A DNA stretch of 12,200 nt from Pseudomonadales bacterium (GTDB taxonomy: Bacteria > Pseudomonadota > Gammaproteobacteria > Pseudomonadales > IMCC2047), in the NCBI GenBank assembly GCA_021736745.1, contig JAIPFG010000063.1, forward strand, positions 1-12,200, in the 5' to 3' direction. The notes below the pieces were generated by a model. It saw only the letters and a list, made by a program, of their open reading frames with translations, made no database searches and had not been told where the DNA came from. The position numbers and the translations under genes were made by a program. The first letter of the stretch is position 1; each line of letters begins with the position of its first letter. Below, piece by piece: positions 1 through 7,244 of this stretch.

Positions 1-597
1 AGATTCCCATGCCGCCTCACCCGGTTTCGCTGCTTTCCAGAGCACAAAGTCCAGCGGGTTTTCCTTTGCGGCATCCACTTCCACTCTCTCCCCGGCGCGT
101 AAATCCTCCAGATTCCTTTTACTCAATTTGCCATATTCCGCAAATTGACTGATTCGATAATAAACATCTTTATTGTCGCCTTGATAGGCATAGCCTTTTG
201 CAATCAGAGTTTCGATTAGCGCAATAATCTGCTCCATATGCGCCGTTGCTCTAGGCTCAATATCCGGTTTCAAACAACCGAGGTTGGCTTCATCTTCATG
301 CATCGCTTCAATAAAACGCGCCGTTAACTGTTCATAAGGTTCTGCATTTTCCTTAGCACGCTTGAAAATCTTATCATCCACATCCGTAATGTTGCGCACA
401 TAGGTTAACCGGTAACCCTTGTCCCGCAAATGGCGGGCAATGACATCAAAGGCAACCATTACGCGGGCATGCCCGATATGACAATAGTCATACACCGTCA
501 TACCGCAGACATACATACGCACCTGCCCCTCTATCAAGGGCTTAAATACCTCTTTTTTCCCACTTAAGGAATTGTATATCTTTAACACCTTTCTCAT
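1..597 (-). CDS. cysS: Cysteinyl-tRNA synthetase, N-terminal part (runs off the left edge)
   Basis: Class I aminoacyl-tRNA synthetase that charges tRNA-Cys in the cytoplasm. The 199 visible codons hold the start of the Rossmann catalytic domain: MYVCG with the first zinc-ligand Cys (C31), the HIGH motif in CHIGHAR (residues 40-43) and the conserved NITDVDDKI stretch. The rest of the zinc site, KMSKS and the anticodon-binding domain lie outside the window. The ATG at 595-597 directly abuts the only Shine-Dalgarno-like stretch (GAAAGAG, 598-604). A GTG three codons in (586-588) has a 9-base spacing from it and matches the N-terminus of E. coli and Pseudomonas CysS (M-L-K/Q-I-Y/F-N), so it may be the true start. 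The gene lies 21 bases after glnS on the same strand and is probably co-transcribed with it. Identity is secure; the exact start is not. Confidence 0.96.
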   Translation of the reverse strand, partial: MRKVLKIYNSLSGKKEVFKPLIEGQVRMYVCGMTVYDYCHIGHARVMVAFDVIARHLRDKGYRLTYVRNITDVDDKIFKRAKENAEPYEQLTARFIEAMHEDEANLGCLKPDIEPRATAHMEQIIALIETLIAKGYAYQGDNKDVYYRISQFAEYGKLSKRNLEDLRAGERVEVDAAKENPLDFVLWKAAKPGEAAWES

Positions 598-618
598 CTC
601 TTTCGCTTTAGACCCAGC

Positions 619-2304
619 CTAATTCTTCTTACTTTGCGCCTTGGCCCAGGAATCACGCAACCCAACAGTGCGGTTAAATACCAGCTTGTCGGGCTTAGAA
701 TCATATTGATCAGTACAAAAATATCCTAAACGCTCAAACTGAAAACGTTGTTCAGGTTCAGCACCCGACAGACTGGGTTCTATTTGACAATTTCTCAGAA
801 TCTCCACTGACTGGGGATTTAAGTGTGCCAGAAAATCATCACTGTCCGGGCTTTCTTCGGTAAAGAGTTGATCGTAAAGACGCACCTCACAAGGCAATGC
901 ATGTTTGACTGAGACCCAATGAATCACTCCTTTCACCTTGCGCCCTTCGGGGTTGGCCCCTAAGGTTTTATCGTCGTAACTGCAACGAAGCTCTGTTATT
1001 TTTCCCTGCTCATCTTTAACAACTTCATCACAGCGGATGACATAGGCATTACGCAAACGCACTTCTCTGCCTGGTGCCAAGCGAAAAAATTTGGCGGGGG
1101 GATCTTCCATGAAATCATCCTGATCGATATAGATTTCTCGAGAAAACGGTAAAATCCGTTGCCCCATTGCAGGATTGTCCGGGTGAACTTGGGTTGTTAA
1201 CTTCTCTTCTTTCGCTTCAGGATAATTTGTTATCACGACCTTTATCGGTCTCAGCACACACATAGCGCGTGGAGCATTGATTTCCAGGTCTTCACGGATA
1301 CTGTGTACAAGCATGGCCGTATCCACAATACCGTCACTGCGGGTAACACCGATATTATCGCAAAATTTACGAATCGCGACCGGTGTATAACCTCGCCGTC
1401 GCAAACCGGAAATGGTTGCTAAACGTGGATCGTCCCAACCGTCAACGAAACCCTCATCAATTAAACGCTTCAGTTTACGTTTGCTGGTAATGGTATGGCT
1501 CAAATTTAGGCGTGCAAATTCAATTTGCTGAGGATGGCAAGGTGTACTGATATTATCTAATACCCAGTCATATAATGGTCGATGGTCTTCAAATTCCAGA
1601 GTACAAAGCGAATGTGTTATACCTTCCAGCGCATCGGAAATACAGTGGGTAAAATCATACATAGGATAAATACACCATTTATCACCGGTACGATGATGAG
1701 TGACACGCCGAATCCGATAAAGAATAGGATCACGCATGTTTAGATTCGGCGAAGACATATCAATTTTAGCGCGCAAAACATGGGCGCCATCATCAAACTC
1801 TCCCGCACGCATACGCTTAAATAAGTCCAGATTTTCATCGATACTGCGTTGCCGATAGGGGCTGTCGATACCAGGTTTAATCAACGAACCACGGTATTCC
1901 CGCATTTGCTCATTTGTTAAACTGCACACATAGGCTTTACCCTTTTCTATCAGTTCTACTGCAAAATCAAAGAGTTGCTCAAAATAACTTGATGAAAACC
2001 GAACTTCGCCATCCCACTCAAAACCCAACCAATGGACATCATTTTTGATTGCTTCTACATATTCCGTACTTTCCTTTTCTGGATTGGTATCATCAAATCT
2101 TAAATTGCAACGTCCTCCCGCATAGTCTTTGGCAATACCAAAATTTAAGCAGATGGATTTAGCATGCCCAATGTGTAAAAACCCATTGGGTTCTGGTGGG
2201 AAACGCGTGACGACCTTTCCGTTATGCTTACCCTGACGCAAGTCTTCATCAATGATATTGCGAATAAAGTTCGATTTGCTTGTTGTATCGGTATTGTTCA
2301 TCAT
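619..2304 (-). CDS. glnS: Glutaminyl-tRNA synthetase
   Basis: Charges tRNA-Gln with glutamine directly, which implies the organism does not depend solely on the GatCAB transamidation route for Gln-tRNA. The 561 residues compare with 554 in E. coli. Visible signatures are PPEPNG (36-41), HIGH (44-47), the acceptor-binding region with YPMYDFTHCISD (about 213-224), and the KMSKS-type loop ITSKRK at 272-277. That loop has Thr where E. coli has Met, a variant I recall in Pseudomonas GlnS. The C-terminal half carries the two anticodon-binding beta-barrels and ends in the conserved VFNRTVGLRDSWAK segment. Two ATGs are adjacent (2302-2304 and 2299-2301) and neither has a clear Shine-Dalgarno. Transcription probably starts near 2406 from the TATAAT promoter, giving a leader of about 100 bases. 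It is first in a glnS-cysS pair. Confidence 0.98.
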   Translation of the reverse strand: MMNNTDTTSKSNFIRNIIDEDLRQGKHNGKVVTRFPPEPNGFLHIGHAKSICLNFGIAKDYAGGRCNLRFDDTNPEKESTEYVEAIKNDVHWLGFEWDGEVRFSSSYFEQLFDFAVELIEKGKAYVCSLTNEQMREYRGSLIKPGIDSPYRQRSIDENLDLFKRMRAGEFDDGAHVLRAKIDMSSPNLNMRDPILYRIRRVTHHRTGDKWCIYPMYDFTHCISDALEGITHSLCTLEFEDHRPLYDWVLDNISTPCHPQQIEFARLNLSHTITSKRKLKRLIDEGFVDGWDDPRLATISGLRRRGYTPVAIRKFCDNIGVTRSDGIVDTAMLVHSIREDLEINAPRAMCVLRPIKVVITNYPEAKEEKLTTQVHPDNPAMGQRILPFSREIYIDQDDFMEDPPAKFFRLAPGREVRLRNAYVIRCDEVVKDEQGKITELRCSYDDKTLGANPEGRKVKGVIHWVSVKHALPCEVRLYDQLFTEESPDSDDFLAHLNPQSVEILRNCQIEPSLSGAEPEQRFQFERLGYFCTDQYDSKPDKLVFNRTVGLRDSWAKAQSKKN

Positions 2305-2344
2305 AAATAAAAGCGATAAAGTCTCGGCTATGTCTTCTGTTCAG

Positions 2345-2381
2345 GAAAGCTAAACGATTGTGTAATCTTCAGCTAGCTCTC
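2345..2381 (-). other. Possible hairpin in the glnS 5' leader
   Basis: Read on the minus strand, bases 2374-2381 (GAGAGCTA) can pair with 2345-2352 (TAGCTTTC) over eight pairs including one G-U. Inside is a second short stem, GATT/AATC (2364-2367 with 2356-2359), around a four-base loop. The element sits about 40 bases before the glnS start, within the leader predicted from the promoter at 2413-2441. Its role, if any, is unknown. It could be chance in a 200-base gap. Confidence 0.3.
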
Positions 2382-2393
2382 CGTCAGAATCAC

Positions 2394-2420
2394 TTGGAAT
2401 ATAAAGCCCAACATTATAAC
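2394..2420 (+). promoter_or_regulatory. Weak candidate promoter for ppiB-lpxH
   Basis: TTGGAA (2394-2399, four of six) and TATAAC (2415-2420, five of six) are separated by 15 bases, which is short for sigma-70. The -10 box overlaps the opposing glnS -10 on the other strand, so the two promoters would compete. TATAAA at 2400-2405 is an alternative -10 without a good -35. Confidence 0.3.
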
Positions 2421-2441
2421 TGCCTTGCGCAATGCTGCCAG
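2413..2441 (-). promoter_or_regulatory. Predicted sigma-70 promoter for glnS-cysS
   Basis: On the minus strand there is a perfect -10 box TATAAT (2413-2418) and a -35 box CTGGCA (2436-2441, four of six consensus bases), separated by exactly 17 bases. Transcription would start near 2406. This is the best promoter match I found in the window. It overlaps the region where the divergent ppiB promoter should lie. Confidence 0.6.
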
Positions 2442-2496
2442 AGCAAAGCACAAGAAAAGAAGAAATAACTTCATTTACATCATCGCGTCAAACCAT

Positions 2497-2501
2497 GGGA
2501 G
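2497..2501 (+). promoter_or_regulatory. Ribosome binding site that fixes the ppiB start
   Basis: GGGAG lies six bases before the ATG at 2508. This favours that ATG over the in-frame TTG at 2505 and over the out-of-frame ATG at 2495. Confidence 0.7.
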
Positions 2502-2507
2502 TACTTG

Positions 2508-3008
2508 ATGATCATATTGCACACAAATTTTGGTGATATCAAAATTGAGCTAAATAGCGAAAAAGCGCCTATCAGCTCTAAAAACTTTAAAGAATACGTA
2601 AAAAGCGGTTTTTACAATGGCACAATTTTTCATCGTGTCATTAAAAATTTTATGATTCAAGGGGGTGGCTTTGACGCCGGGATGCAACAAAAGACAACTC
2701 GCGACCCGATCCAAAATGAAGCGGATAATGGTCTGAGTAATTTACGCGGAACCATTGCTATGGCCAGAACCATGGAACCTCATTCGGCTTCAGCACAGTT
2801 TTTCATCAACTTGGAAGATAATACTTTCCTCGACCATAGTTCTAAATCGACCGAAGGCTGGGGTTATGCGGTTTTTGGTAAAGTAGTCGAAGGTATGGAT
2901 GTCGTCGATAAAATCAAAGCCGTCAGCACCACTGTAAAAGCCGGGCACCAAGACGTTCCCGCAGATGATGTCATTATAGAATCCGTCGAACTGGTGGATG
3001 ACTTTTAA
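2508..3008 (+). CDS. ppiB: Peptidyl-prolyl cis-trans isomerase B, cytosolic cyclophilin
   Basis: Catalyses cis-trans isomerisation of prolyl bonds, assisting protein folding. The 166 residues compare with 164 for E. coli PpiB, and there is no signal peptide, so it should be the cytoplasmic rather than the periplasmic (PpiA) type. The cyclophilin core is intact: FHRVI (41-45, catalytic Arg43), FMIQGGG (48-54), AMART (84-88), QFFIN (97-101) and W118 in the EGWGYAVFG segment. The C-terminus HQDVP...DVIIESVEL matches the E. coli protein closely. The start at 2508 is set by GGGAG upstream and by alignment of the first residues (M-I-I-L-H-T-N-F-G-D) with relatives. lpxH follows four bases after the stop, so the two are very likely translated from one message. 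Confidence 0.97.
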   Translation: MIILHTNFGDIKIELNSEKAPISSKNFKEYVKSGFYNGTIFHRVIKNFMIQGGGFDAGMQQKTTRDPIQNEADNGLSNLRGTIAMARTMEPHSASAQFFINLEDNTFLDHSSKSTEGWGYAVFGKVVEGMDVVDKIKAVSTTVKAGHQDVPADDVIIESVELVDDF

Positions 3009-3012
3009 CGAC

Positions 3013-3738
3013 ATGACAACATTATTTATATCCGATCTGCACCTTCAACCGCAAAAGCCTGCTATTACGCAGGCTTTCTTGCAGTTTATGGAAGCTCGAA
3101 CGCATACCATTGATGCCCTCTATATTTTGGGCGATTTATTTGAAGCCTGGATCGGAGATGATTTTGATAACGATTTTAGTCACACAGTTAAATCGGCATT
3201 AACTTCAGTCACAAAGCGCGGTATCCCAGTTTTTTTTATCCACGGTAATCGAGATTTTTTAATTGGTGAGCAGTTCGCCGCCGAGACTGGCTGCCAAATT
3301 TTATCAGATCCAAAACGCATTGATCTTTACGGTACACCGACTCTACTCATGCACGGAGACACACTGTGCACTGAAGATACCGCTTACCTCAAATTTCGCC
3401 AGATGGTACGCAACCCCCTTTGGCAAAAAGAATTATTATCCAAGTCCATCCAGGAAAGACTCGCGATTGCACAAAACCTTCGAGAGGTTAGCAAAGAAAA
3501 AACTGGCGAAAAAACAGAGGAAATTATGGATGTCACTCAAACAGAGGTAGAGCGAGTCATGGCGCAACATCAGGTGCGAAGATTGATTCATGGCCATACT
3601 CACCGCCCACAAAGGCACCAACTGAAGATTAATGACGCTCCTGCTGAACGAATTGTCTTGGGCGACTGGGGAAATAGCGGATGGGTATTACATGTCGATA
3701 GCAGCCACGACGAGTTAGAACAATTTAAAATTGGGTAA
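3013..3738 (+). CDS. lpxH: UDP-2,3-diacylglucosamine pyrophosphatase
   Basis: Fourth enzyme of lipid A synthesis: hydrolyses UDP-2,3-diacylglucosamine to lipid X and UMP at the inner face of the cytoplasmic membrane. It marks a Gram-negative with lipopolysaccharide. The 241 residues (E. coli 240) show the complete calcineurin-like metallophosphoesterase ligand set at the E. coli positions: D8 and H10 (SDLH), D41 (LGDLFEAWIGDD), N79 (HGNRDF), H114 (MHGDTLC), and H195 and H197 (HGHTHRP). The chosen ATG gives M-T-T-L-F-I-S-D-L-H, matching E. coli M-A-T-L-F-I-A-D-L-H. An in-frame ATG at 2998 inside the end of ppiB would add five residues and cannot be excluded. No strong ribosome binding site is present, so translation probably depends on coupling to ppiB. 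The stop lies 15 bases from the convergent miaE stop. Confidence 0.97.
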   Translation: MTTLFISDLHLQPQKPAITQAFLQFMEARTHTIDALYILGDLFEAWIGDDFDNDFSHTVKSALTSVTKRGIPVFFIHGNRDFLIGEQFAAETGCQILSDPKRIDLYGTPTLLMHGDTLCTEDTAYLKFRQMVRNPLWQKELLSKSIQERLAIAQNLREVSKEKTGEKTEEIMDVTQTEVERVMAQHQVRRLIHGHTHRPQRHQLKINDAPAERIVLGDWGNSGWVLHVDSSHDELEQFKIG

Positions 3739-3753
3739 GTTGTTTTCGAATCA

Positions 3754-4362
3754 TTAAAATTTCTCAGGAATCCCACTGTGAAATCGAAATTCCCCATCTT
3801 TACTTAAGATCAGTTCCCGTTCCTTCTCTGCAAAAGACTTTATTCGATCATCGATTAGTGAGTCACTATAAAGCTCAGCGAGCCTGAGATAATCCTCATA
3901 ATGCCTCCCTTCGGAACGCAGCAGTGAGCGATAGAATTTAGCCAACTCTTCGTCCAAATAAGGTGCCAATTTATCAAAACGCTCACAAGAACGTGCCTCC
4001 ACAAACGCACCGACTATCAGAATATCAACTAACCTTGCTGGCTCATGGGTGCGAACCAATGTGCGTAAACCACTGGCATATCTGGATGGCGTTAGGTGTC
4101 GGTATTCAATTTTGCGGTCGCGCATGATGTCCAACACCTGCTCAAAATGCAGCAGCTCTTCTCTGGCTAGCTGTGACAATTTTCGTAACAGTTCAGAGCG
4201 GTCCACATATCGATAGATCAAACTCATAGCGGTAGAGGCCGCTTTTTTTTCACAATGCGCGTGATCAATTAACAGCAAGTTAATATTTTGAATCGCTACA
4301 TCAACCCACTCCTGCGGCGTATCACAGAGCAAAAAGTTTTTGATTTCGAGTAATTGCTTCAT
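3754..4362 (-). CDS. miaE: tRNA 2-methylthio-N6-isopentenyladenosine(37) hydroxylase
   Basis: Oxygen-dependent non-haem diiron enzyme that hydroxylates the isopentenyl group of ms2i6A at position 37 of tRNAs reading UNN codons, acting after MiaA and MiaB. The 202-residue protein is of the Pseudomonas MiaE type. The six expected diiron ligands are visible: E38 (CEKKAA), E69 and H72 (REELLHFEQV), E122 (FVEARSCERF), E151 and H154 (SEGRHYEDY). The region RYASGLR...HEPARLVD and the C-terminal FHSGIP also match the family. No strong Shine-Dalgarno is visible; the ATG is preceded by an AT-rich stretch. It lies 45 bases after gor on the same strand and may be read from the same message. It converges tail to tail with lpxH. 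MiaE is patchily distributed among bacteria, so its presence is informative. Confidence 0.95.
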   Translation of the reverse strand: MKQLLEIKNFLLCDTPQEWVDVAIQNINLLLIDHAHCEKKAASTAMSLIYRYVDRSELLRKLSQLAREELLHFEQVLDIMRDRKIEYRHLTPSRYASGLRTLVRTHEPARLVDILIVGAFVEARSCERFDKLAPYLDEELAKFYRSLLRSEGRHYEDYLRLAELYSDSLIDDRIKSFAEKERELILSKDGEFRFHSGIPEKF

Positions 4363-4407
4363 TATTTTAATCTATCTTTAAGCACTACTGCCCCGACATT
4401 TGCGAAC

Positions 4408-5766
4408 TTAAGTCGCCGGCTCCCGCAGAGTAACAAACTCCTCTGCAGAGGTAGGATGTATCCCGATTGTCTGATCGAATATCGCCTTGGTCGCACCAGC
4501 CTTTATTGCCACTGCAATGCCCTGCATAATTTCACCGGCCTCGGCACCCACCATGTGCACACCCAGCACCCTATCTGTCTCTTTATCCACAATCATTTTC
4601 ATCAAACAACGTTCGCCGCTACCGGTTAAAGTATGTTTTAGCGGGCGAAAGGATGAACGGTAAATGTCAATATCAAACCCTCGAATACGTGCTTCTTCTT
4701 CGCTGAGACCGACCGTACCGATATTTGGCTGACAAAATACGGCTGTTGGGATGACGCTATAATCGAGCACCTTTTTGTCACCCTGGTATAAGTATTTCAC
4801 CAAGGCCATCCCTTCCGCCAAAGCAACAGGCGTTAGTTGAATACGACCAACGACGTCGCCGAGGGCATAAATGGATGGCACACTGGTTTGAAAATGTTCA
4901 TTAACGATAACAGCCCCGGCCTTATCAGTGGCCACCCCGACTTGATCTAACCCCAAATCAGCTGTTTTCGGTTGACGGCCGGTTGCATATAAGATTGTGT
5001 CGGCAACCATAGTGGCACCATTACTCAAATGAGCCTGCAGACGTCCATCTTCCAACTTCTCAACACGTTCAATATCCGTATTAAAATTTAACTTGACGCC
5101 CTTCTTACTCACTTCATCCCGAACAAATTCCCGTATATCTTTATCAAAGCCACGCAGAAACAAATCCCGGCGATAGATCAGGTCTGTTTCCACTCCCAGG
5201 CCGTTAAAAATCCCGGCAAATTCCACTGCGATATAACCACCACCAACCACAATGACCTTTTCAGGAAACTGTTCCAAAGAAAATACTTCATTGGAGGTGA
5301 TGACATGCTCAGCACCTGGAATCTCCGGCACAAAAGGCCAGCCTCCAGTCGCGATTAATATATTTTCAGCCTGATAATGCCTGCCATTCACCTCAACGGT
5401 ATGCCCATCGATCAGTCTCGCGGTACCGTTAACCAGTTGAGCCCCTGCATTTTCTAACAGACCAGAATAGACACCATTTAAGCGCTCTATTTCTTTATTT
5501 TTATTGTCTCTCAATTTAGCCCAGTTAAAGGTAGGCGCCTGTTCTAACTGCCAACCATAGGCAGCAGCGTCATGAAAGTCCTCAGCATAATGGGCACCAT
5601 AAACAAAGAGTTTTTTCGGCACGCAGCCTACATTGACGCAGGTACCACCGAGATATCGATCTTCTGCCACAGCGACGCGTTTACCGAGGGTAGCTGCCAT
5701 ACGGGCTGCTCGCACGCCACCGGAACCAGCGCCTATCACAAAAAGGTCATAATCATATTGCGCCAT
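4408..5766 (-). CDS. gor: Glutathione-disulfide reductase (NADPH)
   Basis: FAD enzyme that reduces oxidised glutathione with NADPH in the cytoplasm. The 452 residues contain the FAD-binding GAGSGG (12-17), the redox disulfide in GGTCVNVGC (C43 and C48), the NADPH-binding GGGYIAVEFAG (175-185), the second FAD motif ALGD in the IYALGDVVG segment, and the C-terminal HPTSAEE with the catalytic His437-Glu442 pair. R199 and R205 correspond to E. coli Arg198 and Arg204, which bind the NADPH 2'-phosphate, so it should be a true NADPH glutathione reductase and not a lipoamide dehydrogenase. The ATG at 5764-5766 is preferred over the TTG one codon upstream because GGGGGA lies six bases before it. The start overlaps the stop of the upstream glutaredoxin-like gene by one base (TGATG), which indicates translational coupling. 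Confidence 0.97.
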   Translation of the reverse strand: MAQYDYDLFVIGAGSGGVRAARMAATLGKRVAVAEDRYLGGTCVNVGCVPKKLFVYGAHYAEDFHDAAAYGWQLEQAPTFNWAKLRDNKNKEIERLNGVYSGLLENAGAQLVNGTARLIDGHTVEVNGRHYQAENILIATGGWPFVPEIPGAEHVITSNEVFSLEQFPEKVIVVGGGYIAVEFAGIFNGLGVETDLIYRRDLFLRGFDKDIREFVRDEVSKKGVKLNFNTDIERVEKLEDGRLQAHLSNGATMVADTILYATGRQPKTADLGLDQVGVATDKAGAVIVNEHFQTSVPSIYALGDVVGRIQLTPVALAEGMALVKYLYQGDKKVLDYSVIPTAVFCQPNIGTVGLSEEEARIRGFDIDIYRSSFRPLKHTLTGSGERCLMKMIVDKETDRVLGVHMVGAEAGEIMQGIAVAIKAGATKAIFDQTIGIHPTSAEEFVTLREPAT

Positions 5767-6017
5767 CAATCTTCCCCCAAATTTTTGATAAATCCCAATA
5801 ATTGGTTGGCGTCAAAGGGCCAATCTAACTCGGCAGCTGAATCCAGCTCAAACCCTAGAACAGGTATTCTGATAGCATAGCGAGCCATCAGTTCATCGCT
5901 ATCACTAATATCAACAAGTTTAAGTTGATAGTGGTGTCCTTCTAGTTGTCGGTAAATAAAGTTTTCTGCTTCTTCGCAGAGTTGACAATATTGAGTGGTG
6001 TAAAGCACAAGCTGCAT
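5766..6017 (-). CDS. Small glutaredoxin-like protein (DUF836 family)
   Basis: An 83-residue thioredoxin-fold protein. It opens with a beta strand (LVLYTTQYC) leading to a CxxC redox motif, C11-Q-L-C14, and has the expected cis-proline at P52 in IRIPVLG, where the Ile before the proline is typical of thiol-disulfide oxidoreductases. It ends with a short alpha-helical tail typical of this small family. No membrane segment or signal peptide is present, so it should be cytoplasmic. The substrate is unknown. Its stop overlaps the gor start by one base, so it may well work with glutathione or glutathione reductase, but that is inference from position. The CQLC motif differs from the CPYC of classical glutaredoxins. 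The start ATG at 6017 has only a weak ribosome binding site. The family call is confident; no gene name is established. Confidence 0.88.
   Translation of the reverse strand: MQLVLYTTQYCQLCEEAENFIYRQLEGHHYQLKLVDISDSDELMARYAIRIPVLGFELDSAAELDWPFDANQLLGFIKNLGED
5773..5778 (-). promoter_or_regulatory. Strong ribosome binding site for gor
   Basis: GGGGGA on the minus strand ends six bases before the gor ATG (5764-5766) and lies inside the last codons of the preceding gene. It supports coupled translation and decides for the ATG rather than the TTG at 5767-5769. Confidence 0.65.
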
Positions 6018-6047
6018 TGACTAAGGCCTGATTTCGAAAAACGCACT

Positions 6048-6053
6048 ACTATA
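6048..6053 (-). promoter_or_regulatory. Candidate -10 box for the glutaredoxin-like/gor operon
   Basis: TATAGT on the minus strand matches five of six -10 bases, 30 bases before the start at 6017. The -35 region 17 bases further up (TTTTAA) is poor, so an activator may be needed. The 185-base gap (6018-6202) is shared with the divergent trxB promoter. Confidence 0.35.
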
Positions 6054-6091
6054 AAGTGTCATTCCTGCATTTAAAACCATTAAATGAGGCC

Positions 6092-6161
6092 CCATTATCA
6101 ATCTGTCCATTTTTTATCTTGGCTTAGGTGCCCATGCCGGATAGATTCCATTATCATACTG
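6092..6161. repeat. Imperfect direct repeat between gor and trxB operons
   Basis: CCATTATCAATCTG (6092-6105) and CCATTATCATACTG (6148-6161) match at 12 of 14 positions, including nine identical leading bases. They are offset by 56 bases, a little over five helical turns. The second copy overlaps a possible trxB -10 box. They could be operator half-sites for a regulator of the divergent redox genes, or chance. Confidence 0.35.
6119..6157 (+). promoter_or_regulatory. Candidate trxB promoter region
   Basis: TTGGCT (6119-6124) followed 17 bases later by TAGATT (6142-6147) is one weak sigma-70 match, four of six in each box. TATCAT (6152-6157) is a second possible -10 without a clear -35. The promoter must lie in this gap because trxB is the first gene on this strand, but the exact site is uncertain. 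Confidence 0.3.
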
Positions 6162-6202
6162 GTTTTAAGATACCCTCAAAAATAATGTATTAGGACTAAA
6201 GA

Positions 6203-7150
6203 ATGAGTGAAGTAAAACATTGTCACGTACTGATTCTGGGATCTGGCCCAGCCGGATACTCTGCTGCCGTTTACGCTGCTCGCGCCAACCTTAATCCCGT
6301 GTTAATTACCGGAATGCAGGCTGGCGGACAATTAACCACTACCACTGACGTGGATAACTGGCCAGGAGACGTCGAAGGTCTACAAGGGCCAGATTTAATG
6401 GAACGCATGAAACAACATGCCGAACGCTTTAATACAGAAATTATTTTTGACCACATTAACAAGGTTGATTTACAGAACCGGCCATTTAGACTAACCGGCG
6501 AATCCGGAACTTATACCTGTGACGCACTCATCATCGCCACCGGTGCTTCAGCGCAGTATCTGGGTTTACCTTCAGAGGAAACCTTCGCCGGAAAGGGAGT
6601 CAGCGCCTGCGCCACCTGTGACGGATTCTTTTATCGTAAGCAAAAAGTCGCTGTTATCGGCGGTGGTAATACCGCTGTGGAAGAGGCCCTTTACCTTTCC
6701 AATATTGCCGAGGAAGTCACCTTGGTGCATCGTCGCGATAAATTAAGATCTGAGAAGATTCTTCAGGATAAATTATTCGATAAAGCCAAAAACGGCAATG
6801 TAAAGATTCTGTGGAATCATACATTAGAAGAAGTCCTCGGTGATGAAATGGGCGTTACGGGGATGCGGGTAAAAAGTACCGAAGATGGATCTACGCAAGA
6901 TATTGATTTACAGGGTGTATTTATCGCTATCGGCCACAAGCCCAATACTGAAATTTTTGCCGGGCAACTGGAGATGAATAACGGTTACATTAAAATCCAA
7001 AGTGGCCTTACGGGGAATGCCACAGCAACCAGCGTTCCTGGCGTTTTTGCTGCGGGAGATGTCGCCGACCAGATTTATCGCCAAGCAGTGACTTCCGCCG
7101 GATTCGGTTGTATGGCCGCACTTGATGCCGAGAAATATTTAGACGAATAA
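6203..7150 (+). CDS. trxB: Thioredoxin reductase (NADPH)
   Basis: Low-molecular-weight flavoprotein that passes electrons from NADPH through FAD to thioredoxin, supporting ribonucleotide reductase, methionine sulfoxide reductase and peroxide defence. The 315 residues closely follow E. coli TrxB (321). They contain the FAD-binding GSGPAGY (13-19), the redox-active CATC (C136 and C139), the NADPH-binding GGGNTA (153-158), HRRDKLR just after, and the second FAD motif AAGDV followed by IYRQAVTSAG. The C-terminus ends a few residues earlier than in E. coli. AGGA at 6192-6195 lies seven bases before the ATG. It heads the plus-strand group with aat and bpt and is divergent from gor. In Pseudomonas trxB also precedes aat, but its other neighbour there is ftsK, which is absent here. 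Confidence 0.98.
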   Translation: MSEVKHCHVLILGSGPAGYSAAVYAARANLNPVLITGMQAGGQLTTTTDVDNWPGDVEGLQGPDLMERMKQHAERFNTEIIFDHINKVDLQNRPFRLTGESGTYTCDALIIATGASAQYLGLPSEETFAGKGVSACATCDGFFYRKQKVAVIGGGNTAVEEALYLSNIAEEVTLVHRRDKLRSEKILQDKLFDKAKNGNVKILWNHTLEEVLGDEMGVTGMRVKSTEDGSTQDIDLQGVFIAIGHKPNTEIFAGQLEMNNGYIKIQSGLTGNATATSVPGVFAAGDVADQIYRQAVTSAGFGCMAALDAEKYLDE

Positions 7151-7158
7151 CCCACTCC

Positions 7159-7244
7159 ATTGGCGCCATTGCAGAAAATGTTGAGGGAAGTCGCTTGGAG
7201 TTTGGCTTCGATTTATTAGGGCATTTGTACCATTAAGCGCCAAT
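7159..7244. repeat. Inverted repeat spanning the trxB-aat gap
   Basis: ATTGGCGC (7159-7166) and GCGCCAAT (7237-7244) are perfect eight-base inverted arms separated by 70 bases. Together they nearly fill the 104-base gap. The right arm ends directly against the weak aat ribosome binding site (AGAG, 7245-7248). No run of T follows, so it is not an obvious terminator. A long-range RNA stem controlling aat translation is possible but speculative. Confidence 0.35.

Noticed and set aside
3720..3735. Short AT palindrome at the end of lpxH as a terminator for the convergent lpxH/miaE pair
   Set aside because: The match is a six-base AT-rich arm with a one-base centre, unable to form a stable hairpin, and it lies within the coding sequence.
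4354..4629. Open frame of 91 codons on the plus strand opposite gor
   Set aside because: It is antisense to the conserved gor C-terminus and has no protein family features; a reading-frame shadow.
6140..6161. Possible OxyR binding site before trxB (ATAG followed by a dyad)
   Set aside because: Only the first ATAG and two inner bases fit; the matching CTAT half and the second tetranucleotide pair are missing.
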